Assembly: GCA_900114405.1 (NCBI GenBank)
Contig: FOSY01000010.1
Location: forward strand, 1 to 64,000
DNA from: Lachnospiraceae bacterium KH1T2
GTDB lineage: Bacteria; Bacillota; Clostridia; Lachnospirales; Lachnospiraceae
Direction: 5' to 3'
DNA length: 64,000 bases
Positions within the stretch are counted from its first letter, which is position 1. Each line of letters opens with the position of its first letter. Positions 34,106-43,695 of this stretch are shown here, in pieces. The position numbers were made by a program, and so were the translations under genes. A model generated the notes under the pieces. That model saw only the letters and a list, made by a program, of their open reading frames with translations, was not told the DNA's origin and made no database searches.

Positions 34106-35212
34106 TCAGTATGGATATACTGTATAGTTGTATTTTTTCAAAACTGCAGCGGCACAGTTTTTGGCTTCGGCATCGTAAAACTGAATGTGAAGTGCGCCCT
34201 GCTCGAAAGTTCTGTTGTGAACGATCCCGATATTTTTGATCGAAATGCCCTGGACGGAAAGCGCTGTGGCAATAGTTGCGATCGCACCTGCTTCATCAAT
34301 GATATCACAATGAAGATCATAAGTGCCGGGAATGACGCCTTTATTTTCCCGGATAGAGTCGCGGTAATTCTTCATATCTGAAAAGAAATCATGCAGTTTA
34401 GAATTACTGCGAGCTTCTATGAGATCGTCGATATGCTGAAGACGACTTATATATTCGTGTAGAAGCTTACGGATATTTTCAGGGTTTTCCATGCATATCT
34501 GCTCCCACATGGTCGCATCAGATGAAGCGATTCGGGTAATATCCTTGAAACCACCTGCTGCGATAAGCTTCATATACTGCTCGGGTGAATCCATTTCTTT
34601 TACAAGCTGCACGAGTGTATAGGCGATAAGGTGCGGTACATGGCTTACGGCTGCTGTATAGAAATCGTGGTCTGAAGGTGGGATTACCAATGGAATGGCA
34701 TCCAGACTGCTTACAAGTTCCTGATATTTCTGAACGTCCTCTGCAGTAGCTGCTGCAGATGGCGTGAGTATATAGTAGGCATTTTCGATGAGACGGTCGT
34801 TTGCATTCGAGAAACCTGATTTTTCAGAACCAGCCATAGGATGACCGCCGATAAAATGCGCATTCGGAAGGATTTTTTCCACGGCATCGTGGATGACACC
34901 TTTTACAGAACCTACGTCTGTCAGTACTGTTTTATCTGTAAGATAGGGCTCTATTTTTTTTAGATAATCTATGTTGGTATTTACGGGCATGCATAAGAAG
35001 ATAAAGTCACAGTTTTTGAAAACATCATCTACTTTGTGAACGCCGACATCTATGATCCCTGCTTTAAGTGCTTCATTAAGCGGGATCTCTGAACGGTTGA
35101 GTGCAATTATCTCGGCATTAGGGAAGACACGGCGAATTGTCATTGCTATAGAGCCGCCGATAAGTCCAAGACCCAGAAATGCCACCTTTAATCTTTTGAT
35201 TGATTCTGCCAC
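34106..35212 (-). CDS. tyrA: Prephenate dehydrogenase with ACT domain
   Basis: The 368-residue enzyme oxidatively decarboxylates prephenate to 4-hydroxyphenylpyruvate for tyrosine. The NAD-binding motif VAFLGLGLIGGSIAMTIR is at residues 9-26, followed by FLCMPVNTNIDYL, DVGSVKG, FIGGHPMAGSEKSGF and DHDFYTAAVSHVPHLIAYTL. An ACT domain (about 298-368), starting YDLHCDIIDEAGAIATIA, should bind tyrosine for feedback control. Frame continues upstream to 35422, but GTG 35212 has GAGAGGAG before it and gives the family N-terminus. Confidence 0.92.
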   Translation of the reverse strand: MAESIKRLKVAFLGLGLIGGSIAMTIRRVFPNAEIIALNRSEIPLNEALKAGIIDVGVHKVDDVFKNCDFIFLCMPVNTNIDYLKKIEPYLTDKTVLTDVGSVKGVIHDAVEKILPNAHFIGGHPMAGSEKSGFSNANDRLIENAYYILTPSAAATAEDVQKYQELVSSLDAIPLVIPPSDHDFYTAAVSHVPHLIAYTLVQLVKEMDSPEQYMKLIAAGGFKDITRIASSDATMWEQICMENPENIRKLLHEYISRLQHIDDLIEARSNSKLHDFFSDMKNYRDSIRENKGVIPGTYDLHCDIIDEAGAIATIATALSVQGISIKNIGIVHNRTFEQGALHIQFYDAEAKNCAAAVLKKYNYTVYPY

Positions 35213-35351
35213 CAGAGGGCTCCTCTCTTCGTTTATGTTAATTATTATATCACTATTATATCGAATACAAATATAACTGTGGTCAGTATAACACGTTGAC
35301 GCGTTGAAGTATAGAAGTACATCAAAACATTGTGTAGATTGCACAAATATG

Positions 35352-35380
35352 TTGCAAATATGGTTAATCTTTAGTAAAAT
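35352..35380 (+). promoter_or_regulatory. Promoter of the EF-G-like gene
   Basis: TTGCAA (35352-35357) and TAAAAT (35375-35380) are 17 bases apart, leaving a leader of about 135 bases. The same gap (35213-35522) holds two TATAAT-like runs on the minus strand near 35245-35265 that could start tyrA. No further gene is convincing there. Confidence 0.55.
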
Positions 35381-35522
35381 ATTCCTATCAGATAAATGCT
35401 GGTGGGGAGAAAATATTAGCATTTGTTATAAAAGTGCAGCAAGGATTGCTGTTCTTTTAAACGAGCCACTCGAATTTGACATGGAGGTTGTGATTCGGTG
35501 AAGCGTAAAGGAGGTACACCAT

Positions 35523-37616
35523 ATGAAAGTTTACACAACGGACAGGATCAGAAACGTAGCATTGCTTGGCCATGGCAGCTCAGGCAAGACAAGCCTCGTT
35601 GAGGCCATGGCGAAATTATCAGGCCTGACGACCCGTTTAGGTAAGGTAGAAGACGGATCGACTATCAGTGATTATTCGAAAGAAGAACAGAAAAGAAAAT
35701 TTTCAATTCATACCTCCGTTATTCCTATCGAATGGGATAACATTAAACTTAATGTCTTTGACACACCGGGCTACTTTGACTTTGTAGGGGAAGTTGAAGA
35801 AGCTATGAGTGCGGCAGCTTCTGCCATCATAGTTGTTGATGGTAAAGCCGGAGTTGAGACCGGAACAAAGAAGGCGTGGGATCTTTGTGAAAAGTATAAT
35901 CTCCCACGAATGATCTATGTATCCAATATGGATATCGATGATGCAAGCTTCAAAAATGTACTGGAGGAGCTTACAAATCTTTATGGAAAGAAGATAGCAC
36001 CTTTCCACTTCCCGATTCGTGAGAATGAAAAATTTGTCGGCTATGTAAATGTTCTTGCCGAAAAGGCATACCGCTGGGACGACAAGGGCGATGCAGTCGA
36101 GTGTGAAATTCCGGAGTATTCTAAGGAAAATCTGGAGATATATCGTGATTCCCTGATGGAAGCGGTTGCTGAAACATCAGAGGAGTTTATGGATCGCTAC
36201 TTTAATGGCGACACCTTTACAGAGGCTGAGATGAGAGCAGCTCTTCATGCAAGTGTCTGTGATGGAACAATAGTACCTATGACTATGGGTTCAAACACCT
36301 TGTTAAGAGGTATTTATACACTTCTTGATGATTGTGTAAAATATCTTCCAAGCCCTGAGGGACGTAAAGTTTCAGGAATCAATACAGCTTCAAATGAGAT
36401 CTTTGAGGCTGACTATGACTTCTCTAAACCTAAGTCAGCAATTGTCTGGAAGACGATCATCGACCCGTTTATCGGTAAATACTCACTGTTTAAGGTGAAT
36501 TCAGGAGTATTTAAGACAGGCGATGTCATCTACAATGAAAAGCGTGATGCGGAGATCAAGATCGGAAAAATGTATGTGCTCTGCGGTTCAAAAGCAATCG
36601 AAGTGGATGAGCTTCATGCAGGCGATATTGGAGCTCTTGCAAAGCTTGCGGTAACGAAGACGGGCGATACACTTTCAACAAAAGCGATGGCCATCACTTA
36701 TCCTAAGCTTTTAATCTCTACACCTTACTTCGCAATGCGTTATAAGCCTGTAAATAAGTCAGATGTAGACAAGATCTCTCAGGCTTTGGCAAAGATCACG
36801 GCTGAAGATCTTACAATAAAGAATATCAATGATTCAGAAAATCGTCAGACTCTTCTTGTAGGAATCGGAGAGCAGCAGCTTGATATTATCAAAGCAAAGC
36901 TTGAAGAAGAGTATAAGGTAAAGATAGAGCTTTCAAGACCTAAGGTTGCTTATCGTGAGACCATACGAGGCAGGTCTGATGTAGAAGGAAAATATAAGAA
37001 GCAGACCGGCGGTCATGGTCAGTATGGTGATGTAAAGATGAAGTTTGAGTCATCAGGCGACCTTACAACACCGTTTAAGTTCGAAGAAGAGGTTGTAGGC
37101 GGAGCAGTTCCGAAGAACTTCTTCCCGGCAGTTGAAAAAGGACTTGCAGAATCTGTAACAAAAGGACCTCTTGCAGCATATCCGGTAGTTGGAGTAAAGG
37201 CTATCCTTTATGATGGATCTTATCATCCGGTAGACTCTTCTGAGCAGTCATTTAAGACAGCTGCTAAGCTTGCCTTTAAGGATGGCTTCATGAAGGCAAA
37301 TCCGATACTTCTTGAGCCAATCATGACGCTTAAGGTAACAGTACCGGATGAATTTACAGGCGATATAATGGGCGACTTGAATAAGAGACGAGGAAGAGTG
37401 CTTGGAATGAACCCGTGTGGTGCCGGAAAGCAGACGATAGAGGCTGAAATTCCTGAAGCTTCTATCTATAAGTACGGTACAGATATCCGCTCAATGACCG
37501 GAGGAATGGGCGAGTATGAATTTGAATTTAACCGCTATGAGCAGGCACCTGGTGATGTTCAGGCAAAGGAGATAGAAACAAGAAAGGATAAATTAGTTGA
37601 ATCAGTCGAAGATTAA
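35523..37616 (+). CDS. Elongation factor G-like GTPase (EF-G paralogue)
   Basis: The 697-residue protein has all EF-G domains: GTPase (1-270), beta-barrel domain II, then domains III-V (from about 385) including YRETIRGRSDVEGKYKKQTG and GGHGQYGDVKM. The GTPase motifs differ from canonical EF-G. G1 is GHGSSGKTS, G3 is DTPGYFDF (Tyr replaces the catalytic His), and G4 is SNMD instead of NKMD. This marks the EF-G2-like paralogue group whose role is not well known; translocation under stress or ribosome recycling are possible. The start ATG follows AAAGGAGG. The next gene overlaps its 3' end by 20 bases. Confidence 0.88.
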   Translation: MKVYTTDRIRNVALLGHGSSGKTSLVEAMAKLSGLTTRLGKVEDGSTISDYSKEEQKRKFSIHTSVIPIEWDNIKLNVFDTPGYFDFVGEVEEAMSAAASAIIVVDGKAGVETGTKKAWDLCEKYNLPRMIYVSNMDIDDASFKNVLEELTNLYGKKIAPFHFPIRENEKFVGYVNVLAEKAYRWDDKGDAVECEIPEYSKENLEIYRDSLMEAVAETSEEFMDRYFNGDTFTEAEMRAALHASVCDGTIVPMTMGSNTLLRGIYTLLDDCVKYLPSPEGRKVSGINTASNEIFEADYDFSKPKSAIVWKTIIDPFIGKYSLFKVNSGVFKTGDVIYNEKRDAEIKIGKMYVLCGSKAIEVDELHAGDIGALAKLAVTKTGDTLSTKAMAITYPKLLISTPYFAMRYKPVNKSDVDKISQALAKITAEDLTIKNINDSENRQTLLVGIGEQQLDIIKAKLEEEYKVKIELSRPKVAYRETIRGRSDVEGKYKKQTGGHGQYGDVKMKFESSGDLTTPFKFEEEVVGGAVPKNFFPAVEKGLAESVTKGPLAAYPVVGVKAILYDGSYHPVDSSEQSFKTAAKLAFKDGFMKANPILLEPIMTLKVTVPDEFTGDIMGDLNKRRGRVLGMNPCGAGKQTIEAEIPEASIYKYGTDIRSMTGGMGEYEFEFNRYEQAPGDVQAKEIETRKDKLVESVED

Positions 37617-39072
37617 AATTGGAGACTTAATAGAGAGTGCAGCCGTGATAATAAGCGGCTGCATTTTCGTAATACTGGCATCTACGTGGACATCTCCGGT
37701 TTATAAGGGAGCATATGGCTATGATGCGTCATGGTATTCTCTTATGGGGAGAGCGATAGTAGAGGGAAAAGTGCCATATAAAGACTATTTTGACTTAAAA
37801 GGACCAACGCTTTTTTTCTATGAAGCTATCGGTCAGCTCTTTATAAAGGATAGAGGCGGTGTTGTTTTGATACAGTGCATTTCTGCCGGAGCATCGGCTT
37901 TTCTTATTTATAAGCTGCTGAGAATGTATGCGGGCAGAGTGTGGTCATGGATATCGCTTGTGATCTTCTTCTTTTTATACACAGGACTTTTGTGGGGAGG
38001 AAACACCGCAGAAGAGCTGTTTCTGCCGCTCAATATGCTCTGCATACTGCTTGGGGTAAATTTTCTCAGGTCGAAAAAATATGATGAAACGGAAGTTCCG
38101 GCATTTATTTTTGGAATATGCTTTGCTGTGATCTTCTGGGGGAAAATGACTGTGGCAGCGCCGCTGATCGCAGCTGCATTTACGGTATTTGTCGTTTTGC
38201 TTAGGGAAAAGCTATACAGAGAGGTTGGCAAGTGCTTCTTGTACTTTTGCGGTGGTTTCACGGCGTTGACTATCCCTGTATTGGCATATTTTGCAATGAG
38301 AGGAGCGGTTTCGGATCTTTTTTTGTGTGTATTTTGGCTCGGCTTCAGAAGAGGGACTGATTATTATGAGGGATTTTCGCTTGACTGGGAGATGAGACTG
38401 CTCATATGCATCATGGTCTTTGTATTTGGGATTGCATATGCAACTAAGAAAAATGCAGAATTTTATAAAAAATGCCTGTTGCTTAGCATGGCAGTTATCA
38501 CATATGTACTTCTCCATTTTGGAACACCATTCGACTACTATTTTATAACTGAGCTTCCGCTATTAGTGATATTTCTCTGCTTTGTGCCGGAAACATCGAC
38601 AAAGATGAAGAAAAAAGCATCATACCTGATACCCGGAATCATTGGAATATTGGCACTTGTCACGATATTGGCAGCATATGCACCGATAAGTATTGATAAA
38701 ATCAACGAAAATATATGGATAGCGACAAATAATGAAAGCTATGTTTACATAGGTCATGTGCATGAAATATATGAAGAGGTACCGGAAAATGAAAGGGATG
38801 ATATCTTTAATCTTGAATCGGGGATGATCTTTTATGAAATACTTGGGAAACTTCCGCTTAATAAGTACGCTGTGAACATGCCGTATTTCCTGCATCTTTA
38901 TCCGCCGATAAAGACGGAAGCACTAGGAATTTTGGAAAATAAGAAGCCGAAGTGGATTATTTCAGAAGATATGGAATCGTTTGACGATGATGATATTAAA
39001 GATTATGTGTTCAGACATTATAAGCTTGTGAAAGAAAATGGTGCAGAAGAGCTATATTGGAGGGTGATGTAA
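37597..39072 (+). CDS. Polytopic membrane glycosyltransferase-like protein (GT-C type)
   Basis: This 491-residue protein has about ten transmembrane helices. The N-terminal periplasmic loop reads YDASWYSLMGRAIVEG, then VPYKDYFDLKGPTLFFYEAIG, the Asp-containing first loop that carries catalysis in GT-C enzymes using polyprenyl-phosphate sugars. It may glycosylate a wall polymer or surface protein. TTG 37597 with AGGA upstream is the only plausible start, within the preceding gene. No other wall-glycan gene is beside it, so its acceptor is unknown. Confidence 0.72.
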   Translation: MNQSKIKIGDLIESAAVIISGCIFVILASTWTSPVYKGAYGYDASWYSLMGRAIVEGKVPYKDYFDLKGPTLFFYEAIGQLFIKDRGGVVLIQCISAGASAFLIYKLLRMYAGRVWSWISLVIFFFLYTGLLWGGNTAEELFLPLNMLCILLGVNFLRSKKYDETEVPAFIFGICFAVIFWGKMTVAAPLIAAAFTVFVVLLREKLYREVGKCFLYFCGGFTALTIPVLAYFAMRGAVSDLFLCVFWLGFRRGTDYYEGFSLDWEMRLLICIMVFVFGIAYATKKNAEFYKKCLLLSMAVITYVLLHFGTPFDYYFITELPLLVIFLCFVPETSTKMKKKASYLIPGIIGILALVTILAAYAPISIDKINENIWIATNNESYVYIGHVHEIYEEVPENERDDIFNLESGMIFYEILGKLPLNKYAVNMPYFLHLYPPIKTEALGILENKKPKWIISEDMESFDDDDIKDYVFRHYKLVKENGAEELYWRVM

Positions 39073-39146
39073 TCTTGACTTTTTGGCTTGCCCGCTTTAG
39101 ACTTAAAACGATATTCTAAAATCATTTTTTCAAGGAGATATTTGAC

Positions 39147-41549
39147 ATGGCAGAAGCTTATAATCATAGTGCAGTCGAAGACAAATGGACTAAAGTCTGG
39201 GCTGAACATCCCGTCAATGTAGACGACGGAAAGAAAGAGAAATATTATTGCCTGGACATGTTCCCGTATCCTTCAGGGGCAGGACTCCATGTTGGACACT
39301 GGAGAGGCTATGTAATTTCTGACGTATGGAGCCGTTTCCAGATGATGAACGGTAAATACGTTATACATCCGATGGGCTGGGATGCCTTTGGTCTGCCCGC
39401 TGAAAATTATGCTATAAAGACAGGTCAGCACCCTTCTATCTCTACTGCAGAGAACATCCGTAACATTAAGAGACAGGTTAAGCAGATCGGTGCGATCTAT
39501 GACTGGGATATGGAGCTTAATACTACAGATCCTAAGTTCTATAAGTGGTCACAGTGGATCTTCGTACAGCTCTTTAAGAATGGACTTGCTTACGAGAAGG
39601 AAATGCCGCTTAACTGGTGCCCAAGCTGTAAGGCTGTTCTTGCAAATGAGGAAGTAGTTGATGGTAAGTGTGAGCGCTGCCACAGCGAAGTTACAAAGAA
39701 GAATCTTCGTCAGTGGATGCTTAAGATCACAAAGTATGCTGACAGACTTCTCGATGATCTTGATGATCTTGAATGGCCTGATAAGGTTAAAAAGATGCAG
39801 AAGGACTGGATCGGCAGAAGCTATGGTGCAGAGGTTGACTTCAAGGTAGAAGGTTCTGATGAATCAATCACAGTTTATACAACAAGACCTGATACTCTTC
39901 ACGGTGCTACTTTCATGGTACTTGCACCTGAGCACGAGCTTGCAAGAAAGCTTGCAACTGATGAGCAGAAGGATGCGGTTGAAAAGTATATTGCAGAAGC
40001 TGCAAACAAGTCTAATGTAGACCGTATGCAGGCTAAGGAAAAGACCGGTGTATTCACAGGTTCATACGCTATCAATCCACTTAATGGAAATAAGGTTCAG
40101 ATCTGGCTTTCAGACTACGTTCTTGCTGATTATGGTACAGGTGCTATCATGTGCGTACCTGCTCATGACGACAGAGACTTTGCTTTCGCAAAGAAGTTTG
40201 GCCTTCCTATCATTCAGGTAATCGCAAAAGATGGCAAAGAGATCGAGAACATGGAGGAAGCTTACACAGATGCTGTAGGTACAATGATCAATTCAGGTGA
40301 CTGGAATGGCATGGAATCTGCAGAGCTTAAGAAGGAAGCTCCTCACATCGTTGAAAAGCTTGGATTTGGTCGTGCGAAGAAGAACTACAAGCTCAGAGAC
40401 TGGGTATTCTCAAGACAGAGATATTGGGGTGAGCCTATCCCGATCATCCACTGCCCTGACTGTGGTGCTGTACCGGTTCCTGAAAAGGATCTTCCTGTAC
40501 TTCTTCCTGATGTTGAGTCATATCAGCCGACAGATACAGGTGAATCACCACTTGCAGCTATCGACTCATGGGTAAATACAACATGTCCTTGCTGCGGAAA
40601 GCCGGCTAAGCGTGAGACAAATACAATGCCTCAGTGGGCAGGTTCTTCATGGTACTTCCTGAGATATGTTGACTCACACAATGACAACGAGCTTATCAGC
40701 CGTGATAAGGCAGACAGACTTCTTCCGGTAGATATGTATATCGGTGGTGTAGAGCATGCTGTTCTTCATCTTCTTTACTCAAGATTCTGGACAATGTTCC
40801 TCCACGATATCGGAGTAGTTGGCTTTGATGAGCCATTTAAGAGACTCTTTAACCAGGGTATGATCCTTGGACCAAAGGGTATTAAGATGAGTAAGTCTCT
40901 CGGAAACGTTGTATCACCTGATGACATGATCCGTGACTATGGCTGTGATTCACTCAGACTTTACGAGCTCTTCATTGGACCGCCACAGCAGGACAGCGCA
41001 TGGGATGATAGAGGAATCGACGGTGTATTCCGTTATCTCTGCAAGTTCTGGAACCTTGTTATGGATAACAAGGATAAGAATGTCGAGCCTACAAAGGAGC
41101 TTATCCGTCTTAGAAATCAGCTTATTGATACTATTGATTCAAGACTTAAGACATTCTCTTTGAATACTGTAATTTCAGGCTTCATGGAGTTCAATAATAC
41201 TTTCAGCAAGCTTGACGGTGTTGATAAGGAAACACTTTCAACATATGTACAGCTTATGGCTCCATTCGCACCTCATATCGCTGAAGAACTTTGGAGTCAG
41301 CTTGGACATGAAGAGTCAGTATTTAAGGCTGGCTGGCCTGTAGCTGATAAAGAAGCTATGAAAGAAGATACAAAGAAGATTGCTGTACAGGTTAACGGTA
41401 AGGTACGTGCAACAATCGAGATCTCTGTAAATGATGCTAAAGAAGCAGTACTTGAAAAGGCCAAAGAGGCTGTAGCAGACAAGCTTGCAGGAAGCATTGT
41501 CAAGGAAATCTATATTCCGGGTAAGATCGTTAATATCGTTGTAAAGTAA
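39147..41549 (+). CDS. leuS: Leucyl-tRNA synthetase
   Basis: This 800-residue class I synthetase charges tRNA-Leu. The HIGH-type motif is in YPSGAGLHVGHWRGY near residue 45 and the KMSKS motif in GIKMSKSLGNVV near residue 580. Zinc-finger cysteines are visible in NWCPSCKAVLANEEVVDGKC. An editing domain lies at about 225-420 (TTRPDTLHGATFMVLAPEHE), and the C-terminal anticodon domain ends GKIVNIVVK. An AAGGAGA site precedes the ATG. No T-box leader is visible in the short upstream gap. Confidence 0.97.
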   Translation: MAEAYNHSAVEDKWTKVWAEHPVNVDDGKKEKYYCLDMFPYPSGAGLHVGHWRGYVISDVWSRFQMMNGKYVIHPMGWDAFGLPAENYAIKTGQHPSISTAENIRNIKRQVKQIGAIYDWDMELNTTDPKFYKWSQWIFVQLFKNGLAYEKEMPLNWCPSCKAVLANEEVVDGKCERCHSEVTKKNLRQWMLKITKYADRLLDDLDDLEWPDKVKKMQKDWIGRSYGAEVDFKVEGSDESITVYTTRPDTLHGATFMVLAPEHELARKLATDEQKDAVEKYIAEAANKSNVDRMQAKEKTGVFTGSYAINPLNGNKVQIWLSDYVLADYGTGAIMCVPAHDDRDFAFAKKFGLPIIQVIAKDGKEIENMEEAYTDAVGTMINSGDWNGMESAELKKEAPHIVEKLGFGRAKKNYKLRDWVFSRQRYWGEPIPIIHCPDCGAVPVPEKDLPVLLPDVESYQPTDTGESPLAAIDSWVNTTCPCCGKPAKRETNTMPQWAGSSWYFLRYVDSHNDNELISRDKADRLLPVDMYIGGVEHAVLHLLYSRFWTMFLHDIGVVGFDEPFKRLFNQGMILGPKGIKMSKSLGNVVSPDDMIRDYGCDSLRLYELFIGPPQQDSAWDDRGIDGVFRYLCKFWNLVMDNKDKNVEPTKELIRLRNQLIDTIDSRLKTFSLNTVISGFMEFNNTFSKLDGVDKETLSTYVQLMAPFAPHIAEELWSQLGHEESVFKAGWPVADKEAMKEDTKKIAVQVNGKVRATIEISVNDAKEAVLEKAKEAVADKLAGSIVKEIYIPGKIVNIVVK

Positions 41550-41586
41550 GACGATACCGGCATGACCGCTTTTGGGGGAGGCGTAC

Positions 41587-42144
41587 ATGTCAACTCAGAA
41601 AATGCTTCTGATTCTTATAATCAACTACATACCGGTTTATGTATGGATGTTTTTCTTCCGGGAGGGAGCGCTTGCATTGCTGCTCCTTCTCCCGGTTGTT
41701 ATGATCATAGCATTTGTAGACTATTATCTTGTCTACGGCATAAAGGAACTGAGGTTTGCATACATCAATCTGACTGTTGCAGACTGTTTGGGAGTAGTTC
41801 TCCAAACATATCTTTTTGAAAAGTATGTACTGAGAGGATTATTTCCATTGTTCTTTATGCTATTTTCTATTTTTCTATTTACCGCATCGTGTATTTTTTC
41901 GCTTAAATTTTTAGAACCTAATATAGAGAAAAGAAAGCAGAAGTTGAAGAGGCATGTACCTGATGACTCTGCTGATGAAAATGAAGATGAGTCTATATCT
42001 GCTGTAAGCAAAAGGCGCAGAAGTGATTACATCATAGCTGAGGAAGATGAGCATGATCTGATCAACGATCCCGGTGAGGATGATGGAACTTATGAGGATG
42101 GTGACGACGAGAAAAAGCGTCGTAAAAGAGAGAAAGAAGGGTAA
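41587..42144 (+). CDS. Membrane protein with charged cytoplasmic tail, unknown function
   Basis: This 185-residue protein has about four transmembrane helices in residues 1-115 and then an extremely charged tail (acidic stretches such as DENEDESIS and basic ones such as KKRRKREKEG). ATG 41587 follows GGGGGAGG with 6-base spacing. The stop is four bases before the L,D-transpeptidase start, so the two are co-transcribed and may act together at the cell wall. The family is not recognised. Confidence 0.65.
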   Translation: MSTQKMLLILIINYIPVYVWMFFFREGALALLLLLPVVMIIAFVDYYLVYGIKELRFAYINLTVADCLGVVLQTYLFEKYVLRGLFPLFFMLFSIFLFTASCIFSLKFLEPNIEKRKQKLKRHVPDDSADENEDESISAVSKRRRSDYIIAEEDEHDLINDPGEDDGTYEDGDDEKKRRKREKEG

Positions 42145-42148
42145 AGCT

Positions 42149-43000
42149 ATGGGGAAAAAATTCAAATTTCTGGTGTGTCTGTTAACTGTTTTGGCAGTGA
42201 TCACATTGCCGTTGGTGAGTCCGCTTGAGGGGCATGCGGAGGAAACCATTACCTATGATTTTACGGGAATTCAGATCCCGGAGGGAATGGACCCGACACT
42301 TACAGTGGACGTAGGAACCATGCAGCTCTTTCATACAAATGATGCGATGATAACTGCGTTTGTACAGGCATTAGCGGCAAAGTATGATTATGGTGAGAAC
42401 CATATAGACCAGCTGACAGAGATAAACTATATCAGAGGGGTTATAAATGGTGTCGTACCGGGAGGGCTGCACAGAGCAGCTTATACAACTATCCAGAATA
42501 CGGATGGTTCGCTTACCTATGGGAATGGAACTTATATAGATATCAATCTTACGACTCAGATGCTGGCATATTTCCAAAATGGTCAATGTGTATATATGAC
42601 ATCTATTGTAACAGGAAATCCCAATAAGGGAAATGCTACGCCTAAAGGGGTGTTCACTGTTCAGTATAAGCAGAGAAACAGGGTCCTCAGAGGCGAAGAT
42701 TATGAAGCACCGGTAAAGTATTGGATGCGTTTTGTAGGAAATGTGGGAATTCATGATGCGAATTGGAGATCAAGCTTTGGAGACAGCATCTATCTTTCTA
42801 ATGGTTCACATGGATGTGTGAATGTTCCGCCTGCAAATATGCCATTTCTTTATGAGACATGTCCTGTGGGAACTGTAGTCGTAGTGCATGAGGATGAAGC
42901 ACTTTTGGCACAACAGGCGGCAGCGCAGCAGCAGGAGCAGGTAAATGCAGCCCTTGCTGAGTGGATAGCTCAGCAGCAAGCTGCAGAACAGGCTCAGTGA
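42149..43000 (+). CDS. L,D-transpeptidase (YkuD family)
   Basis: This 283-residue exported protein starts MGKKFKFLVCLLTVLAVITL, a signal peptide ending near GHAEE. The catalytic domain (about 155-260) shows IDINLTTQMLAYFQNGQCVY and the active-site motif SNGSHGCVNVPPANM, with the catalytic cysteine, histidine and downstream motif intact. It should form 3-3 crosslinks in peptidoglycan or attach proteins to it. The last 35 residues are very rich in Gln and Ala (AQQAAAQQQEQ), an unusual tail. The start at 42149 follows AAGAAGGG. Confidence 0.9.
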   Translation: MGKKFKFLVCLLTVLAVITLPLVSPLEGHAEETITYDFTGIQIPEGMDPTLTVDVGTMQLFHTNDAMITAFVQALAAKYDYGENHIDQLTEINYIRGVINGVVPGGLHRAAYTTIQNTDGSLTYGNGTYIDINLTTQMLAYFQNGQCVYMTSIVTGNPNKGNATPKGVFTVQYKQRNRVLRGEDYEAPVKYWMRFVGNVGIHDANWRSSFGDSIYLSNGSHGCVNVPPANMPFLYETCPVGTVVVVHEDEALLAQQAAAQQQEQVNAALAEWIAQQQAAEQAQ

Positions 43001-43671
43001 TTCTTTTCGATAGAAACAATTGTTAAAACAGAAGAAACTACTTTGAATTTAATCTCATGACCGGCAAAGGGGAAGCCATATATTCGGCTTTCGTCTTTGC
43101 GGGCATAGGAAGGTCTTGGGTCCTCTGAAAGGATGGACTTCAAGGCCTTTTCCTTTGCCTTTGGAAGAATACCTTTTAGCGAATCCGGGAATACCACTTC
43201 TAAAAAGTGCAGCTTGGTAGACTGAGTGAAGCCTTCAGAGGCTTCCGGGTGAGAGTCAGTAAAAGGTATATAAGGCTTTATGTCGTATATTGGTGTCCCG
43301 GATACCATGTCTGCGCCTTTTACATGTATTACAGCGCCATTTTCGGTATCATATTCGATGCTTTCGATCTTTACACATGAGAGTCCTAAAGGATTAGGGC
43401 GAAATGGCGAGCGGGTTGCGAACACACCGAGGTGATTATTGCCGCCGAGCCTTGGCGGCCTTACGGTTGCATGAAATTCTCCACGCTTGTTTTCCGAAAA
43501 TTCCCAAATGATCCAAAGGTGTGAAAAACCATCAAGACCGTTTAAGGCATCCGGATTTCTAAATTCTTTTTCGAAGATTATGGTTCCTTCAAGTTCATCT
43601 GCAAGGCCGCTTTGCCTTGGTATTCCAAACTTGGTAGGAAAATCTGTGATTATTTTTGCTATAGGTTTCAT
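42994..43671 (-). CDS. trmO: tRNA (N6-threonylcarbamoyladenosine(37)-N6)-methyltransferase
   Basis: This 225-residue SAM-dependent TrmO/YaeB-family enzyme methylates t6A37 of tRNAs. Family motifs are FPTKFGIPRQSGLADELEGT, GFSHLWIIWEFSENK, RPPRLGGNNHLGVFATRSPF and RPNPLGLSCVKIE, with GTPIYDIKPYIPFTDS. The ATG 43671 has no clear ribosome site; it is only 25 bases after the ABC ATPase gene, so translation may be coupled. The 3' end overlaps the converging L,D-transpeptidase gene by seven bases. Confidence 0.9.
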   Translation of the reverse strand: MKPIAKIITDFPTKFGIPRQSGLADELEGTIIFEKEFRNPDALNGLDGFSHLWIIWEFSENKRGEFHATVRPPRLGGNNHLGVFATRSPFRPNPLGLSCVKIESIEYDTENGAVIHVKGADMVSGTPIYDIKPYIPFTDSHPEASEGFTQSTKLHFLEVVFPDSLKGILPKAKEKALKSILSEDPRPSYARKDESRIYGFPFAGHEIKFKVVSSVLTIVSIEKNH

Positions 43672-43695
43672 AAAAAACAGTATAACACAGAGCAA

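Noticed and set aside
35304..35501. 65-codon frame upstream of the EF-G-like gene
   Set aside because: It starts at a weak codon without a ribosome site, contains the promoter of the next gene, and resembles no protein.
39073..39146. T-box riboswitch before leuS
   Set aside because: The gap is only 74 bases, with no specifier stem, T-box sequence or terminator.
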